DNA of 64,000 bases. It comes from an uncultured Acidobacteriaceae bacterium (GTDB lineage Bacteria > Acidobacteriota > Terriglobia > Terriglobales > Acidobacteriaceae). Where the stretch lies: NCBI GenBank assembly GCA_903849645.1, contig CAINJJ010000022.1, positions 1 through 64,000 on the forward strand, read 5' to 3'. The position numbers and the translations under genes were made by a program. The number at the start of each line of letters is the position of its first letter. Within the stretch, counting starts at the first letter, position 1. Below the pieces are notes generated by a model. That model saw only the letters and a program-made list of their open reading frames with translations, made no database searches and was not told the DNA's origin. Shown here one piece after another: positions 39,218 through 47,270 of the stretch.

Positions 39218-41080
39218 ATGCATATTCGCAAGATTCGCTATCGCTTCCTCGGCTGCGCGTTGCTGGCTCTCCTGCTGGCGGGTTGCGACCCCTCCGCGCC
39301 CAAAGGCGCAAACGCCGGCCAGAAGCCACAGGCCACCGCGCCCGCACTCGACGTACAGGCTGTAGCTCCGCAACCCACCGCACCCGCCCAGGCCGCGCCC
39401 ACCGCCCAGCAGCAGCGTGTCCGCTTGCTCATCCAGCAAGTCGAGGCCGCCTATGCCCGCGGCGAGACCAACTATCGCAAGGGCAGGCTCCCCGAGGCCA
39501 AGCTCGACTTCGACCGCGCCGTTGACCTCATGCTCTCCAGCGGCATGGACATCAAGACCGACACGGCCCTGCAGGACGAGTTTGACCGCATCGTGGACGG
39601 CGTCAACGCACTCGAGATGGAAGCCCTGAAGCAGGGCAACGGGTTTGCGCCGAAGGCTGAGCCCTCGCCCGCCGAAGTGGCCTCCGACGTTACGTTTGAA
39701 GTGGACCCGAACATCGTGGCCAAGGCCAAGGCGGAGCTCGCCACCACCAAGTCCGATCTACCCCTCGTGGTCAACGACTACGTCGCCGGATACATCAACT
39801 TCTTCGCCAACACCCAGCGCGGTCACAACACGCTCCTCCACTCCTTCCAGCGCGCAGGGCGCTACAAGGCGATGATTCAGCGCGTGATGGCGGAGGAGGG
39901 TGTGCCCCAGGATCTCATCTATCTTGCTGTCGCCGAGTCGGGCTTCAATCCCAGGGCCATCGGTCCCAAGACCCGGTCCGGCGGCAGGGCAGGCGGCATG
40001 TGGCAGTTCATGCCTTTCGGCAACTACGGCCTGGTCCGCAATGCCTACGTCGATGAGCGCTTCGATCCCGAGAAATCCACCCGCGCCTACGCCCGCTACA
40101 TGAAGTTCATCTACGACCAGCTCGGCGACTGGTACCTCGCCATGGCCGGATACGATTGGGGCTCGGGCAATGTGCAGCGCGCCGTACAAAAGACCGGCTA
40201 CGCCGACTACTGGGAGCTCTACAAGCGCAACAACCTGCCTGGTGAAACCAAGAGCTACGTACCCGAGATCCTGGCCGCCATCATCATCGCCAACAATCCT
40301 TCGCACTATGGCTTCGATGAAGTCACCCTCGACCCGCCCATTCTCACTGACACGGTCACCATCGGCTACTCCGTTGACCTGCGTCTCGTCTCCGACCTTG
40401 TCGGCGCGCCCATCGACGAGCTCATTGCGCTCAACCCAAGCCTGCTGCGCCTCATCACTCCGCCCGATACGTCCTTCGATCTTCATCTCCCCGCCGGCGC
40501 CGCGCAGATCTTCGAGACGCGCATCGCCGCCATTCCCGAGGCCAAGCGCAATGCATGGCGCTATCACCGCGTTGTCCCCGAGGACACGCTTGCTTCCGTC
40601 GCCCGCACCTATCGCGTGGCCGTTGCGGAGCTCGCCGCGACCAACCAACTGCGGGAGACGGACAGCGTCGAAGGCATTGAAGCGCTCGTTGTTCCGGTGG
40701 CTCCCGCTGCTGCTCCGTCTGCGCACACGATGCTCTACACCACGCGCAAGGGCGACACGCTGGTCACCATCGCCGATCGCTTCGGCGTCTCGCTCAATCA
40801 ATTGCGCCGCTGGAACAAGATGACCGGCATCAAAGTTGAGCCGGGCCGCCGCCTGAACGTGGCAGAGCCCGCCGTGGTGCAGCACACTACGCGCCGCGGA
40901 CATCGCGCAGGCACTTCCGCGCCGTCCGCTACAGCGCTGAAAGCCGCGCCGGCAAAGGGTTCCACACATGCATCAAGCAGCGCCGCACCGGCTGCGCAGA
41001 GCGGCTCGACGGCGCATAAAACTACGCGCAGGCATCGTGCATCAACGCATGGCGCGAGTCCCAATTCAAAACAAAAATAG
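39218..41080 (+). CDS. MltD-like lytic transglycosylase lipoprotein with LysM domains
   Basis: The 620-residue protein has a lipoprotein signal ([10 protein letters not shown]), a helical N-terminal region, an SLT domain with catalytic Glu in [14 protein letters not shown] and [14 protein letters not shown], and two LysM-like units ([20 protein letters not shown] and [18 protein letters not shown]). The tail is basic and Ser/Ala/Thr-rich. It should cut peptidoglycan strands from the outer-membrane side, as MltD does. The start at 39218 gives the clear lipobox. Confidence 0.9.
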   Translation: MHIRKIRYRFLGCALLALLLAGCDPSAPKGANAGQKPQATAPALDVQAVAPQPTAPAQAAPTAQQQRVRLLIQQVEAAYARGETNYRKGRLPEAKLDFDRAVDLMLSSGMDIKTDTALQDEFDRIVDGVNALEMEALKQGNGFAPKAEPSPAEVASDVTFEVDPNIVAKAKAELATTKSDLPLVVNDYVAGYINFFANTQRGHNTLLHSFQRAGRYKAMIQRVMAEEGVPQDLIYLAVAESGFNPRAIGPKTRSGGRAGGMWQFMPFGNYGLVRNAYVDERFDPEKSTRAYARYMKFIYDQLGDWYLAMAGYDWGSGNVQRAVQKTGYADYWELYKRNNLPGETKSYVPEILAAIIIANNPSHYGFDEVTLDPPILTDTVTIGYSVDLRLVSDLVGAPIDELIALNPSLLRLITPPDTSFDLHLPAGAAQIFETRIAAIPEAKRNAWRYHRVVPEDTLASVARTYRVAVAELAATNQLRETDSVEGIEALVVPVAPAAAPSAHTMLYTTRKGDTLVTIADRFGVSLNQLRRWNKMTGIKVEPGRRLNVAEPAVVQHTTRRGHRAGTSAPSATALKAAPAKGSTHASSSAAPAAQSGSTAHKTTRRHRASTHGASPNSKQK

Positions 41081-41226
41081 CCAGGCATCTCATTACATAC
41101 TTGTCAATCGCTGGTGTTTGTGTGCAAGCTATTGCTAGAATGGCTTCCGCACGTGGAGCGCATCTCTCCGCTGCGTGAAGAGTGAAACGCAAACAACGGC
41201 AGCGGCGAGCCGCTGGAGGCAATGGG

Positions 41227-41925
41227 ATGGAAGAAGTGTTCCGGATGTACGCGATGGGCGACGGTGAAGCCAATGCAGAGCCGGCCGAGCTTGACCCCGA
41301 TCACGAAGAGGACTTTGAAGAGGACGATGAGGTTGAGACCTCAAGCGTGCTGACCTCTTCCGATGACGATGAGGGCGTGCTTGAAGTGGCCGTCATCGAG
41401 ATAGCAACCCCCACATCCAAACCGGCCGTGAAGAAGGCCGCGAAAAAGAAGAAGAAGGCTGCAGCGAAGGCCCCGGCAAAGAAGGCCGCCGCCCCCGCGC
41501 CGCCCGCGAAGAAGGCAGTTGCCAAGAAGGTCCCGGCAAAGAAGGTTGTTGCCGCCAAGGCCCCCGCCAAGAAGGCTCCGGCGAAGAAGGCAGCCGCGAA
41601 AAAGGTTGTGGCCAAAAAGGCCCCAAAGAAGTCCGCCGCAAAGAAGTCCACTACTGGCGCGAAGGGCGGAAAGGCTGTAGCCAAAAAGGCCGCAGCTCCA
41701 AAGAGCGTCAGCAAAACCACCAGGAGAGGTAGACCGTTGGCCGTTAAGAAAGCAGCAAAGAAGGCGCCCGCCAAGAAGGCAGTTGCGAAGAAGGCAGTTG
41801 CAAAGAAGGCTCCGGCGAAGAAGGCAGTTGCCAAGAAGGCACCTGCGAAGAAAGCAGTTGCAAAGAAGGCTCCTGCCAAGAAGGCAGTCGCGAAGAAGGC
41901 CCCTGCGAAGAAGGCAACCAAGTAG
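41227..41925 (+). CDS. histone H1-like Ala/Lys-repeat protein with acidic N-terminus
   Basis: The 232-residue protein starts with a strongly acidic ~60-residue segment (for example [16 protein letters not shown] clusters), followed by about 150 residues of repeated [10 protein letters not shown] units, with one TTRRGRP element resembling an AT-hook near residue 180. Such tails bind DNA or RNA and compact the nucleoid. GGAGG lies 7 bases before 41227; an upstream GTG at 41182 would add 15 residues. The repeats are prone to expansion or contraction. Confidence 0.8.
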   Translation: MEEVFRMYAMGDGEANAEPAELDPDHEEDFEEDDEVETSSVLTSSDDDEGVLEVAVIEIATPTSKPAVKKAAKKKKKAAAKAPAKKAAAPAPPAKKAVAKKVPAKKVVAAKAPAKKAPAKKAAAKKVVAKKAPKKSAAKKSTTGAKGGKAVAKKAAAPKSVSKTTRRGRPLAVKKAAKKAPAKKAVAKKAVAKKAPAKKAVAKKAPAKKAVAKKAPAKKAVAKKAPAKKATK

Positions 41926-41953
41926 CAGCGGCACTCTGCAACCCAAGGCAAGC

Positions 41954-41984
41954 AAAAAAGCCCGGCTCCGAGCCGGGCTTTTTT
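41954..41984. terminator. bidirectional rho-independent terminator
   Basis: AAAAAAGCCCGGCT (41954-41967), loop CCG, and AGCCGGGCTTTTTT give a stem flanked by A-run and T-run. It serves the histone-like gene from the left and the peroxiredoxin gene from the right. Confidence 0.9.
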
Positions 41985-42020
41985 GCGTCAGTACAGCTTT
42001 GTTCTTCCTTGGTTTGCCGC

Positions 42021-42635
42021 CTACCGCGGCGGGGTGGCCACGTTGATCTGCGAAGTGGGCGGCTTCACCGAGTTCGGCGCTACCGTGGGAGGCTTGACCG
42101 AGTTCTGCGTCAGCGGAATGGCCGCCAGCACCTGCGCCGAATGCACTGAAGGATTCACGCCCGTCCACACCTGCTGAATGTTGCCCTGGGGGCTGATCAG
42201 GAATGTGTTGCGGTTGGCGATCTTCATCATGGCAAAGCTGCCCAGCGAACCGTAGGCATCCACCACCTTGTGATTCGGGTCCGAGAGCAGTCGGAAGGTC
42301 AGCCCTTCCTTGGTGCAGAACTGCTTGTGGCTGTCCGGCGTATCCAGGCTCACGCCCAGGATGACGGCGTTCTTGGCCTCATACTGCGCCAGGTCGCGCT
42401 GGAAGTTGTGCGCCTCAATGGTGCAGCCCGAGGTCATGTCCTTGGGATAGAAGTAGAGCACCACCCACTTGCCGCGAAAGCTCTCGAGCGCTATCTGCGA
42501 GCCATCCTGCGAGGGCAGGGTAAAGATGGGTGCGGCCTGTCCAACCGTGGGCATCTGCGCCGCGGCTTTGACAGGGACGAACGCGACCGCGAGCGCAATG
42601 GCCGCGGCAACTGCAAAGAGAACCGGCTTTCTCAC
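42021..42635 (-). CDS. exported peroxiredoxin (BCP/PrxQ-like)
   Basis: The 204-residue protein has a signal peptide (to about residue 26) and a thioredoxin-fold peroxiredoxin domain with peroxidatic C71 in FYPKDMTSGCTIEA. The second PrxQ cysteine five residues later is absent (His instead); C107 in HKQFCTKEG could be the resolving cysteine, as in some BCPs. It would reduce peroxides in the periplasm. The C-terminal tail carries a short duplication, NSVKPPTVAP then NSVKPPTSQ. Confidence 0.85.
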   Translation of the reverse strand: MRKPVLFAVAAAIALAVAFVPVKAAAQMPTVGQAAPIFTLPSQDGSQIALESFRGKWVVLYFYPKDMTSGCTIEAHNFQRDLAQYEAKNAVILGVSLDTPDSHKQFCTKEGLTFRLLSDPNHKVVDAYGSLGSFAMMKIANRNTFLISPQGNIQQVWTGVNPSVHSAQVLAAIPLTQNSVKPPTVAPNSVKPPTSQINVATPPR

Positions 42636-42720
42636 AATAGACCTCCAGGTTGTGGTGCCATGGGAACACTCATTGGGGACAGCTAACTGCCCGTAGGGTA
42701 ACTTGTCCCGGCTCTCAGTA

Positions 42721-43569
42721 TCAGCGCGCCACGCCTAGTATGGCAATGCCCGCCTCTGACGCGCGCTCGATGAGTTTGTCCCGGTCAAAAAGAAGAGTGC
42801 GCCCAGCCTCGACCGACAGGCATGTGGCCCCCGCGCGGATCATGGTCTCGATGGTCGCCATGCCGATCACCGGGACATCGAAGCGCATGTCCTGATTCGG
42901 CTTTGCCACCTTGACCACAGTGAGCCTGCGCTCCAGCGTCGATGCGTCCTCGTCGAGCGAACCCATCAGCAATCCGGCTCTTTCGATGGCCGCATCCGTG
43001 CCCTCCATGGCCTCGACGGCCACACACGCCTGCGCCGCCACCACGACCGTCTGCCCAATGTCGAAGGCCGCCACGGCGCGCGCTACGTCCAGACCGTACT
43101 CGATGTTCCTGCGCTCCTGCTCGTCCGGCGCGCGCGCCGTGAGTACGCCTTCCTCAGCCAGCAGCGGCTCCAGGAAAGCCGTCGAGCTGATCAGCTCGAT
43201 GCCTTCGTCGCCTAGCACCTTGGCCACCGCCCCCAGCAGCATGTCGGTATTCCGGGTGCGCAGATTCAAGAGCAGCTTGGCCAGCCGCCAGTCGGGACGG
43301 ATGCTGGAGAAGATCTGCTTGTGCTTCACCTGCCCGGCCATCACTGCCTTGGTGACGCCCTGCTTGTGAAAGGTCTCGATGAGCCGCGATAGTTCGCCCA
43401 GCGAAAGCCAGAAAACGGTGATGCGCTCATCGGCCGCGGCGCGCGCATCGATCTCCGGGGCGGTCTCTTCGCGGATGGCGGCAACCACCACCGCAAGCCC
43501 CTGCGCCCGCGCCGCGTCCAGCAGCAGAAACGGAAAGCGCCCGTTGCCGGCGATGAGGCCGAGTTTCAT
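42721..43569 (-). CDS. lpxI: UDP-2,3-diacylglucosamine diphosphatase LpxI
   Basis: The 282-residue protein matches LpxI (DUF1009): KLGLIAGNGRFPFLLL at the start, VKHKQIFSSIRPDWR near 80, and GRTLLFDRDKLIERA near the end. LpxI makes lipid X from UDP-diacylglucosamine, the fourth step of lipid A synthesis, replacing LpxH. It lies in the same orientation as lpxA and fabZ, separated by two small genes. A GTG 9 bases upstream is an alternative start. Confidence 0.88.
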   Translation of the reverse strand: MKLGLIAGNGRFPFLLLDAARAQGLAVVVAAIREETAPEIDARAAADERITVFWLSLGELSRLIETFHKQGVTKAVMAGQVKHKQIFSSIRPDWRLAKLLLNLRTRNTDMLLGAVAKVLGDEGIELISSTAFLEPLLAEEGVLTARAPDEQERRNIEYGLDVARAVAAFDIGQTVVVAAQACVAVEAMEGTDAAIERAGLLMGSLDEDASTLERRLTVVKVAKPNQDMRFDVPVIGMATIETMIRAGATCLSVEAGRTLLFDRDKLIERASEAGIAILGVAR

Positions 43570-43612
43570 GGCTTCCACTGAAATGAAACGCTACGCATGG
43601 TCCGCCTCTGAC

Positions 43613-43867
43613 TCATCGCAGCACCCATTCCCCTGCGCGTTTGATCTCGCGGTACATCGCGTCGGGAGCAAGGTCGAGCTCGCCGGGCCAGGAGACCGCC
43701 CCTTCATCCACATGGGCCTGCTCAAAAACTTCGCTGGAGTTCAGGGCTTCGAAGACCCCCTTGAGGTGACTGGCTTCAAAGCGCACCCTGCCCTCCGTGC
43801 CGTCCTTGAACGAGACGGACAGCTCCAAGGGCGCAATAGCTTTGACCGAAACCACATCCCAATCCAT
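43613..43867 (-). CDS. DUF2442 protein
   Basis: The 84-residue protein shows the DUF2442 pattern: a VVSVKAIAPLELSVSFKDG start, F-x-x-S-x-LKGVFEAL in the middle, and an AVSWPGELDLAPDAMY ending. Its function is unknown. DUF2442 genes very often sit beside DUF4160 genes, as here (4-base gap), and the pair is suspected to behave like a toxin-antitoxin module, though this is not established. Confidence 0.85.
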   Translation of the reverse strand: MDWDVVSVKAIAPLELSVSFKDGTEGRVRFEASHLKGVFEALNSSEVFEQAHVDEGAVSWPGELDLAPDAMYREIKRAGEWVLR

Positions 43868-43871
43868 CGCG

Positions 43872-44138
43872 TTACTCCAATGGGGCGATCTTGAGTGGCG
43901 TCAACTGTGCGCGGCAGAGTTCCCAGTCGGTGAGCAATTCTGCCTGGTGCAATTCGGCCCAGTCCAAAACCAGGCTCAAAGCCCGCCGAGGAAGATCACC
44001 TTCGATGACCTCAAGCCGCTCAATGGCGATCACCGCCTGATGCTCATTATATTTGGCGTGGAAGTGCGGTGGCGGATGGTCATCGAAGTACATGCGGATC
44101 AAAATGCCGAAAAACTGGCTGATCGTGGACTTTCCCGA
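43872..44138 (-). pseudogene. DUF4160 gene, start codon apparently lost
   Basis: The reading frame STISQFFGILIRMYFDDHPPP continues the conserved DUF4160 N-terminus upstream of the first ATG (44102). In relatives the protein begins M-x-TIS. Here the codon at the start position, 44139-44141, is AAG, and a GGAAAGG ribosome-binding-type sequence lies 8 bases before it. So the original ATG may have mutated to AAG. The protein could still be made from the TTG at 44111 or the ATG at 44102, lacking the first ~10 residues. It forms a pair with DUF2442. Confidence 0.6.
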
Positions 44139-44180
44139 AGCCTTTCCACCTGTCCAATAGCTGGCAAGCTTACCGTGTTC

Positions 44181-44951
44181 TTACTTGATGACCCCGCGCC
44201 CGCTGCGCTCGATAAACGCCGCCACAATCGCAGCGTCCGGCCCATCCAACTCCTTGATCTTCTCCAGCGCCTGGGTGGTGTTCAACTTCGCCGCCAGCAG
44301 CAGCCGGAAGGCCTTCTGCAGCGTCTGCAGCCGCTCCGGTGAGAATCCCCGCCGCGCCAGCCCCACCTTGTTGATGCCGAATGCCTTGTTCTCGCGCCGC
44401 GACGACGTCAGCGAAAACGGCAATACGTCCTGGGTCACAATGGTGCCCCCGCCGATGAACGCATACTGGCCCACCGTGCAGAACTGGTGCACCGGGCAGA
44501 ACGCGCCCACGCTGGCGTAGTCTTCGATGGTCACATGCCCCGCCAGCGTGGCGCAGTTGGCCAGGATGCAGTGGCTCCCCACCTGGCTGTCGTGCCCGAT
44601 GTGCACGTAGGCCATGAGCAGGTTGTTGGAGCCGAGGCGCGTGACGCCGCCGCCCTTGGTCGTTCCGCGGCTGATGGTCACGCTCTCGCGAATCGTGTTG
44701 CCGTCGCCGATCTCGGTCTCGGTGGGCTCGCCGCCGTACTTCAGGTCCTGCGGCGCCACGCCCACCGCGCAGAAGGGATAAAACACATTGCGCGCGCCGA
44801 TGCGGGTACGGCCGTCCAACACCACGTGCGAGACCAGTGCGCACTCCTCGCCCAGCACCACCTCCGGCCCGATGGTGCAGAACGGCCCCACCGTGCACGA
44901 TGCCGGAACCACCGCGCCCGGCGCAATCACCGCGCTGGGATGGATGCTCAC
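44181..44951 (-). CDS. lpxA: UDP-N-acetylglucosamine acyltransferase LpxA
   Basis: The 256-residue protein begins with hexapeptide repeats of a left-handed beta helix (IHPSAVIAPGAVV...). It carries the catalytic histidine region NNLLMAYVHIGHDSQVG and ends in the helical domain (NKVGLARRGFSPERL...). LpxA transfers a 3-hydroxyacyl group to UDP-GlcNAc, the first step in lipid A synthesis. The start overlaps the fabZ stop (ATGA), a common arrangement. Length is normal. Confidence 0.95.
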   Translation of the reverse strand: MSIHPSAVIAPGAVVPASCTVGPFCTIGPEVVLGEECALVSHVVLDGRTRIGARNVFYPFCAVGVAPQDLKYGGEPTETEIGDGNTIRESVTISRGTTKGGGVTRLGSNNLLMAYVHIGHDSQVGSHCILANCATLAGHVTIEDYASVGAFCPVHQFCTVGQYAFIGGGTIVTQDVLPFSLTSSRRENKAFGINKVGLARRGFSPERLQTLQKAFRLLLAAKLNTTQALEKIKELDGPDAAIVAAFIERSGRGVIK

Positions 44952-45454
44952 TCGGCAGCCTCTGAGGCAGCCGTGCCGGCCTTTGACGGGGCCGCAGCGG
45001 CCTCCGCAGAGGCCTGACGTGCCTTGGGGACAATCTGGCAGGTCAGCGTCGCCTGGCAGGCTACCTTGCCATCCACCAGGGCCCTTGCTTCCATGCGCCC
45101 GATGCGCATCTTCAGCGCCAGAACTTCCACCTCGATGCGGAGTTGATCGCCCGGCGTGATCTGGCGGCGGAACTTGGCCTTTTCGATTCCAGTGAAGACC
45201 GCGAGCTTGCTTTCCCGGTCCTCCAACTCGCTCAGGATCAGCACCGCGCCGGCCTGCGCCATGGCCTCGATCACCAGCACTCCAGGCATGATGGGCACGC
45301 CCGGAAAGTGGCCCTGAAAGAAGGGCTCGTTGATGGTGACATTTTTGATTGCGACCAGGCGCTTCCTGGGCTCGAATTCGACGATCCTGTCGATGAGCAG
45401 AAACGGGTAGCGGTGGGGGAGAATCGCCATGATCTCCTGGATGTCAAACGTCAT
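44948..45454 (-). CDS. fabZ: 3-hydroxyacyl-ACP dehydratase FabZ
   Basis: The 168-residue protein has the FabZ signature: ILPHRYPFLLIDRI near residue 10, and GHFPGVPIMPGVLVIEAMAQ with the catalytic His and Glu. It dehydrates 3-hydroxyacyl-ACP in fatty acid synthesis and competes with LpxA for substrate. The last ~20 residues are an Ala/Ser-rich extension beyond the usual end. It is translationally coupled to lpxA. Confidence 0.95.
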   Translation of the reverse strand: MTFDIQEIMAILPHRYPFLLIDRIVEFEPRKRLVAIKNVTINEPFFQGHFPGVPIMPGVLVIEAMAQAGAVLILSELEDRESKLAVFTGIEKAKFRRQITPGDQLRIEVEVLALKMRIGRMEARALVDGKVACQATLTCQIVPKARQASAEAAAAPSKAGTAASEAAE

Positions 45455-45562
45455 TCGAGGGCTCCAGAACGCGGTTGGGCCGGGCCCCTTTTTCGCGCCT
45501 CAAAGGATTATAACGAAAGGCTCTCGCCCGCTTCCCGCTCCCCAGCCCTCCCCGCGCCCACG

Positions 45563-46360
45563 CTACTTCTTGATGCGCCGCTCCGCAGCTTCCACGCTCC
45601 AGAAGTCCGCCGGGATCTCCTCGTTATAGGTCACTTTGTCGAGAAACTGCTGCCGCGTCATGTCTTCGTTGCGGAAGCGCGTAATCGTAAACGGCGTCGG
45701 CAGCCCGTTGACCACGTGGTAGTCGTCGTACTCTTCCGCGTCCAGGTTCTTGTCCTTGTAGACCGGGTCGCGCCACTGAAAGGTCCGCCGCAGAGGCAGG
45801 TGCGTCTGCGTGTCCATCAGGATCGTAATGGCCTCGTTCTGCGGCGAAATCATGGTCACCTGATCTGCCAGGTGCCGCTCGGCGAGCCGTTGGCCCTCGT
45901 AGATCAGAATCGTCTGCGGGTCCGGCAGCCACTGCTTGATCGCCGTCTCAATGGAGTGATCGCGGCGGCGGAGAAAATCGTCCACCTGCTCCTGAGGCAG
46001 CGCAGCCTTCCCCTTGTAGGTCACCTCCATGCCCGTGCGACCCACATAGAACTGCACCACGTCGCGGTGCACCGTGTACTCGATCCGGTCATGATCCGGC
46101 CAGGTGTGAAACTCCCAGAACTTGGTGGTCCCCGCATCCGGCTGCCCATGGAAGAAGACGGCCAGGTGCCCCTGCCGCACCTGGCTCTTGATATTGAGCC
46201 AGGCAGGACCGCCCAGCGCCTGCACCATCGCGTCGAGTGCAGTGCGCGCCTTCTGCGCGTTTTGCGCGCCCTGGTCTTCCACAGCCTGCGCACGCATCGC
46301 CAGATGCGTCATTGCCAGCAACGCGCCCAACGCCAGCGCCCTCATCTTGCCCATAGCCAC
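45563..46360 (-). CDS. secreted protein, possibly LolA-like
   Basis: The 265-residue product has a signal peptide (MRALALGALLAMTHLAMRAQA) and a mixed beta-rich sequence with RIEYTVHRDVVQFYVG and ITILMDTQTHLPLRRTF, reminiscent of LolA/outer-membrane lipoprotein-sorting folds widespread in this phylum. No clear family motif can be seen. A GTG at 46360 has GGGAG nearby; ATG codons at 46354 and 46345 are alternatives. It follows the SDR gene by 12 bases. Confidence 0.55.
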   Translation of the reverse strand: MAMGKMRALALGALLAMTHLAMRAQAVEDQGAQNAQKARTALDAMVQALGGPAWLNIKSQVRQGHLAVFFHGQPDAGTTKFWEFHTWPDHDRIEYTVHRDVVQFYVGRTGMEVTYKGKAALPQEQVDDFLRRRDHSIETAIKQWLPDPQTILIYEGQRLAERHLADQVTMISPQNEAITILMDTQTHLPLRRTFQWRDPVYKDKNLDAEEYDDYHVVNGLPTPFTITRFRNEDMTRQQFLDKVTYNEEIPADFWSVEAAERRIKK

Positions 46361-46372
46361 TCGTTCTCCCTC

Positions 46373-47164
46373 TTATCCCACCAGCACCGCGCCGCCGTTC
46401 ACGTTGACCACCTCGCCGGAGATGAACCCCGCCAGGGGCGTGCACAAGAACAGCACCGGCCCGGCAATCTCCCTGGGCGTCGCCACCCGGCCCACCGGAA
46501 TCCCCGCCGCAATGCGCGGACCCAACTCCGGGTCATCGACCGCCGCCGCCGACATCTCGGTGGCCACCCACCCCGGCGCCACGCAGTTCACGCGGATGCC
46601 CTTCGCCGCCAACTCGCTCGAAAGGCTCTTGGTAAGACTGATGAGTGCGCCTTTGGTCACGGCGTAGTCGGCGTGGTTGGCCTCGCCGCGCTGCCCCGCT
46701 GTGGAACTGATCAGCACGATGTGGCCGGCCATCCCGTCCGCCTGCCTTGGCTGCCGCTCCATCTGACCCACCGCCGCCTGCACCAGCCCGAAGACCGCGT
46801 CCAGGTTTACCCCCAGCGTATGCCGCCACTGGCTCTCGGCCATCGTCGCAATGGGCGCATCTTCCGGGGGCCAGACCCCGTGGTTGGCCACCAGCACGTC
46901 CAGCCGGCCAAACGCAGCCACCGCCGCGGCCACCAGAGCACGTCCGTCCCCCGGCGTGGCCAGTTCCTGTTCAATCGCCACGCAGTGGTCCGGGCCGCCG
47001 CACTCGGCCGCAAGCGCCTCCGCCTGCCGCCGCGCCTGCCGGTAGCTGAAGGCCACGCGCGCCCCCGCCTCCCGGAACAGCCGCACCGTCTCCGCGCCAA
47101 TGCCGCGCGAACCGCCGCTCACGAGCGCCACCCGCCCATCCAGAACCAGAGAAACGCCTGCCAT
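46373..47164 (-). CDS. SDR-family 3-oxoacyl-ACP reductase-like oxidoreductase
   Basis: The 263-residue protein has the glycine-rich GGSRGIG near residue 17, VANHG near 90, catalytic Ser in VLISSTAG, YAVTK, and the C-terminal FISGEVVNVNGG typical of FabG-type SDRs using NADPH. With fabZ nearby, 3-oxoacyl-ACP reduction is the likeliest role, though many FabG-like SDRs act on other substrates. The start at 47164 is set by the Rossmann fold; a longer frame upstream is a shadow of the neighbouring gene. Confidence 0.82.
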   Translation of the reverse strand: MAGVSLVLDGRVALVSGGSRGIGAETVRLFREAGARVAFSYRQARRQAEALAAECGGPDHCVAIEQELATPGDGRALVAAAVAAFGRLDVLVANHGVWPPEDAPIATMAESQWRHTLGVNLDAVFGLVQAAVGQMERQPRQADGMAGHIVLISSTAGQRGEANHADYAVTKGALISLTKSLSSELAAKGIRVNCVAPGWVATEMSAAAVDDPELGPRIAAGIPVGRVATPREIAGPVLFLCTPLAGFISGEVVNVNGGAVLVG

Positions 47165-47270
47165 ACGGCTCAAGCTATCCCATCGCTGGAGGCGGTGTCG
47201 ACCCTGCGGCCTTTTCAGGCATTGGGACGGGGGTATGGAAGGAAGGCCGGGGCGCAGGCAACTCGGATCG

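Noticed and set aside
41341..42168. 275-codon Leu/Gly-rich frame opposite the histone-like gene
   Set aside because: It is produced by the repeated Lys/Ala codons read on the other strand and crosses the terminator.
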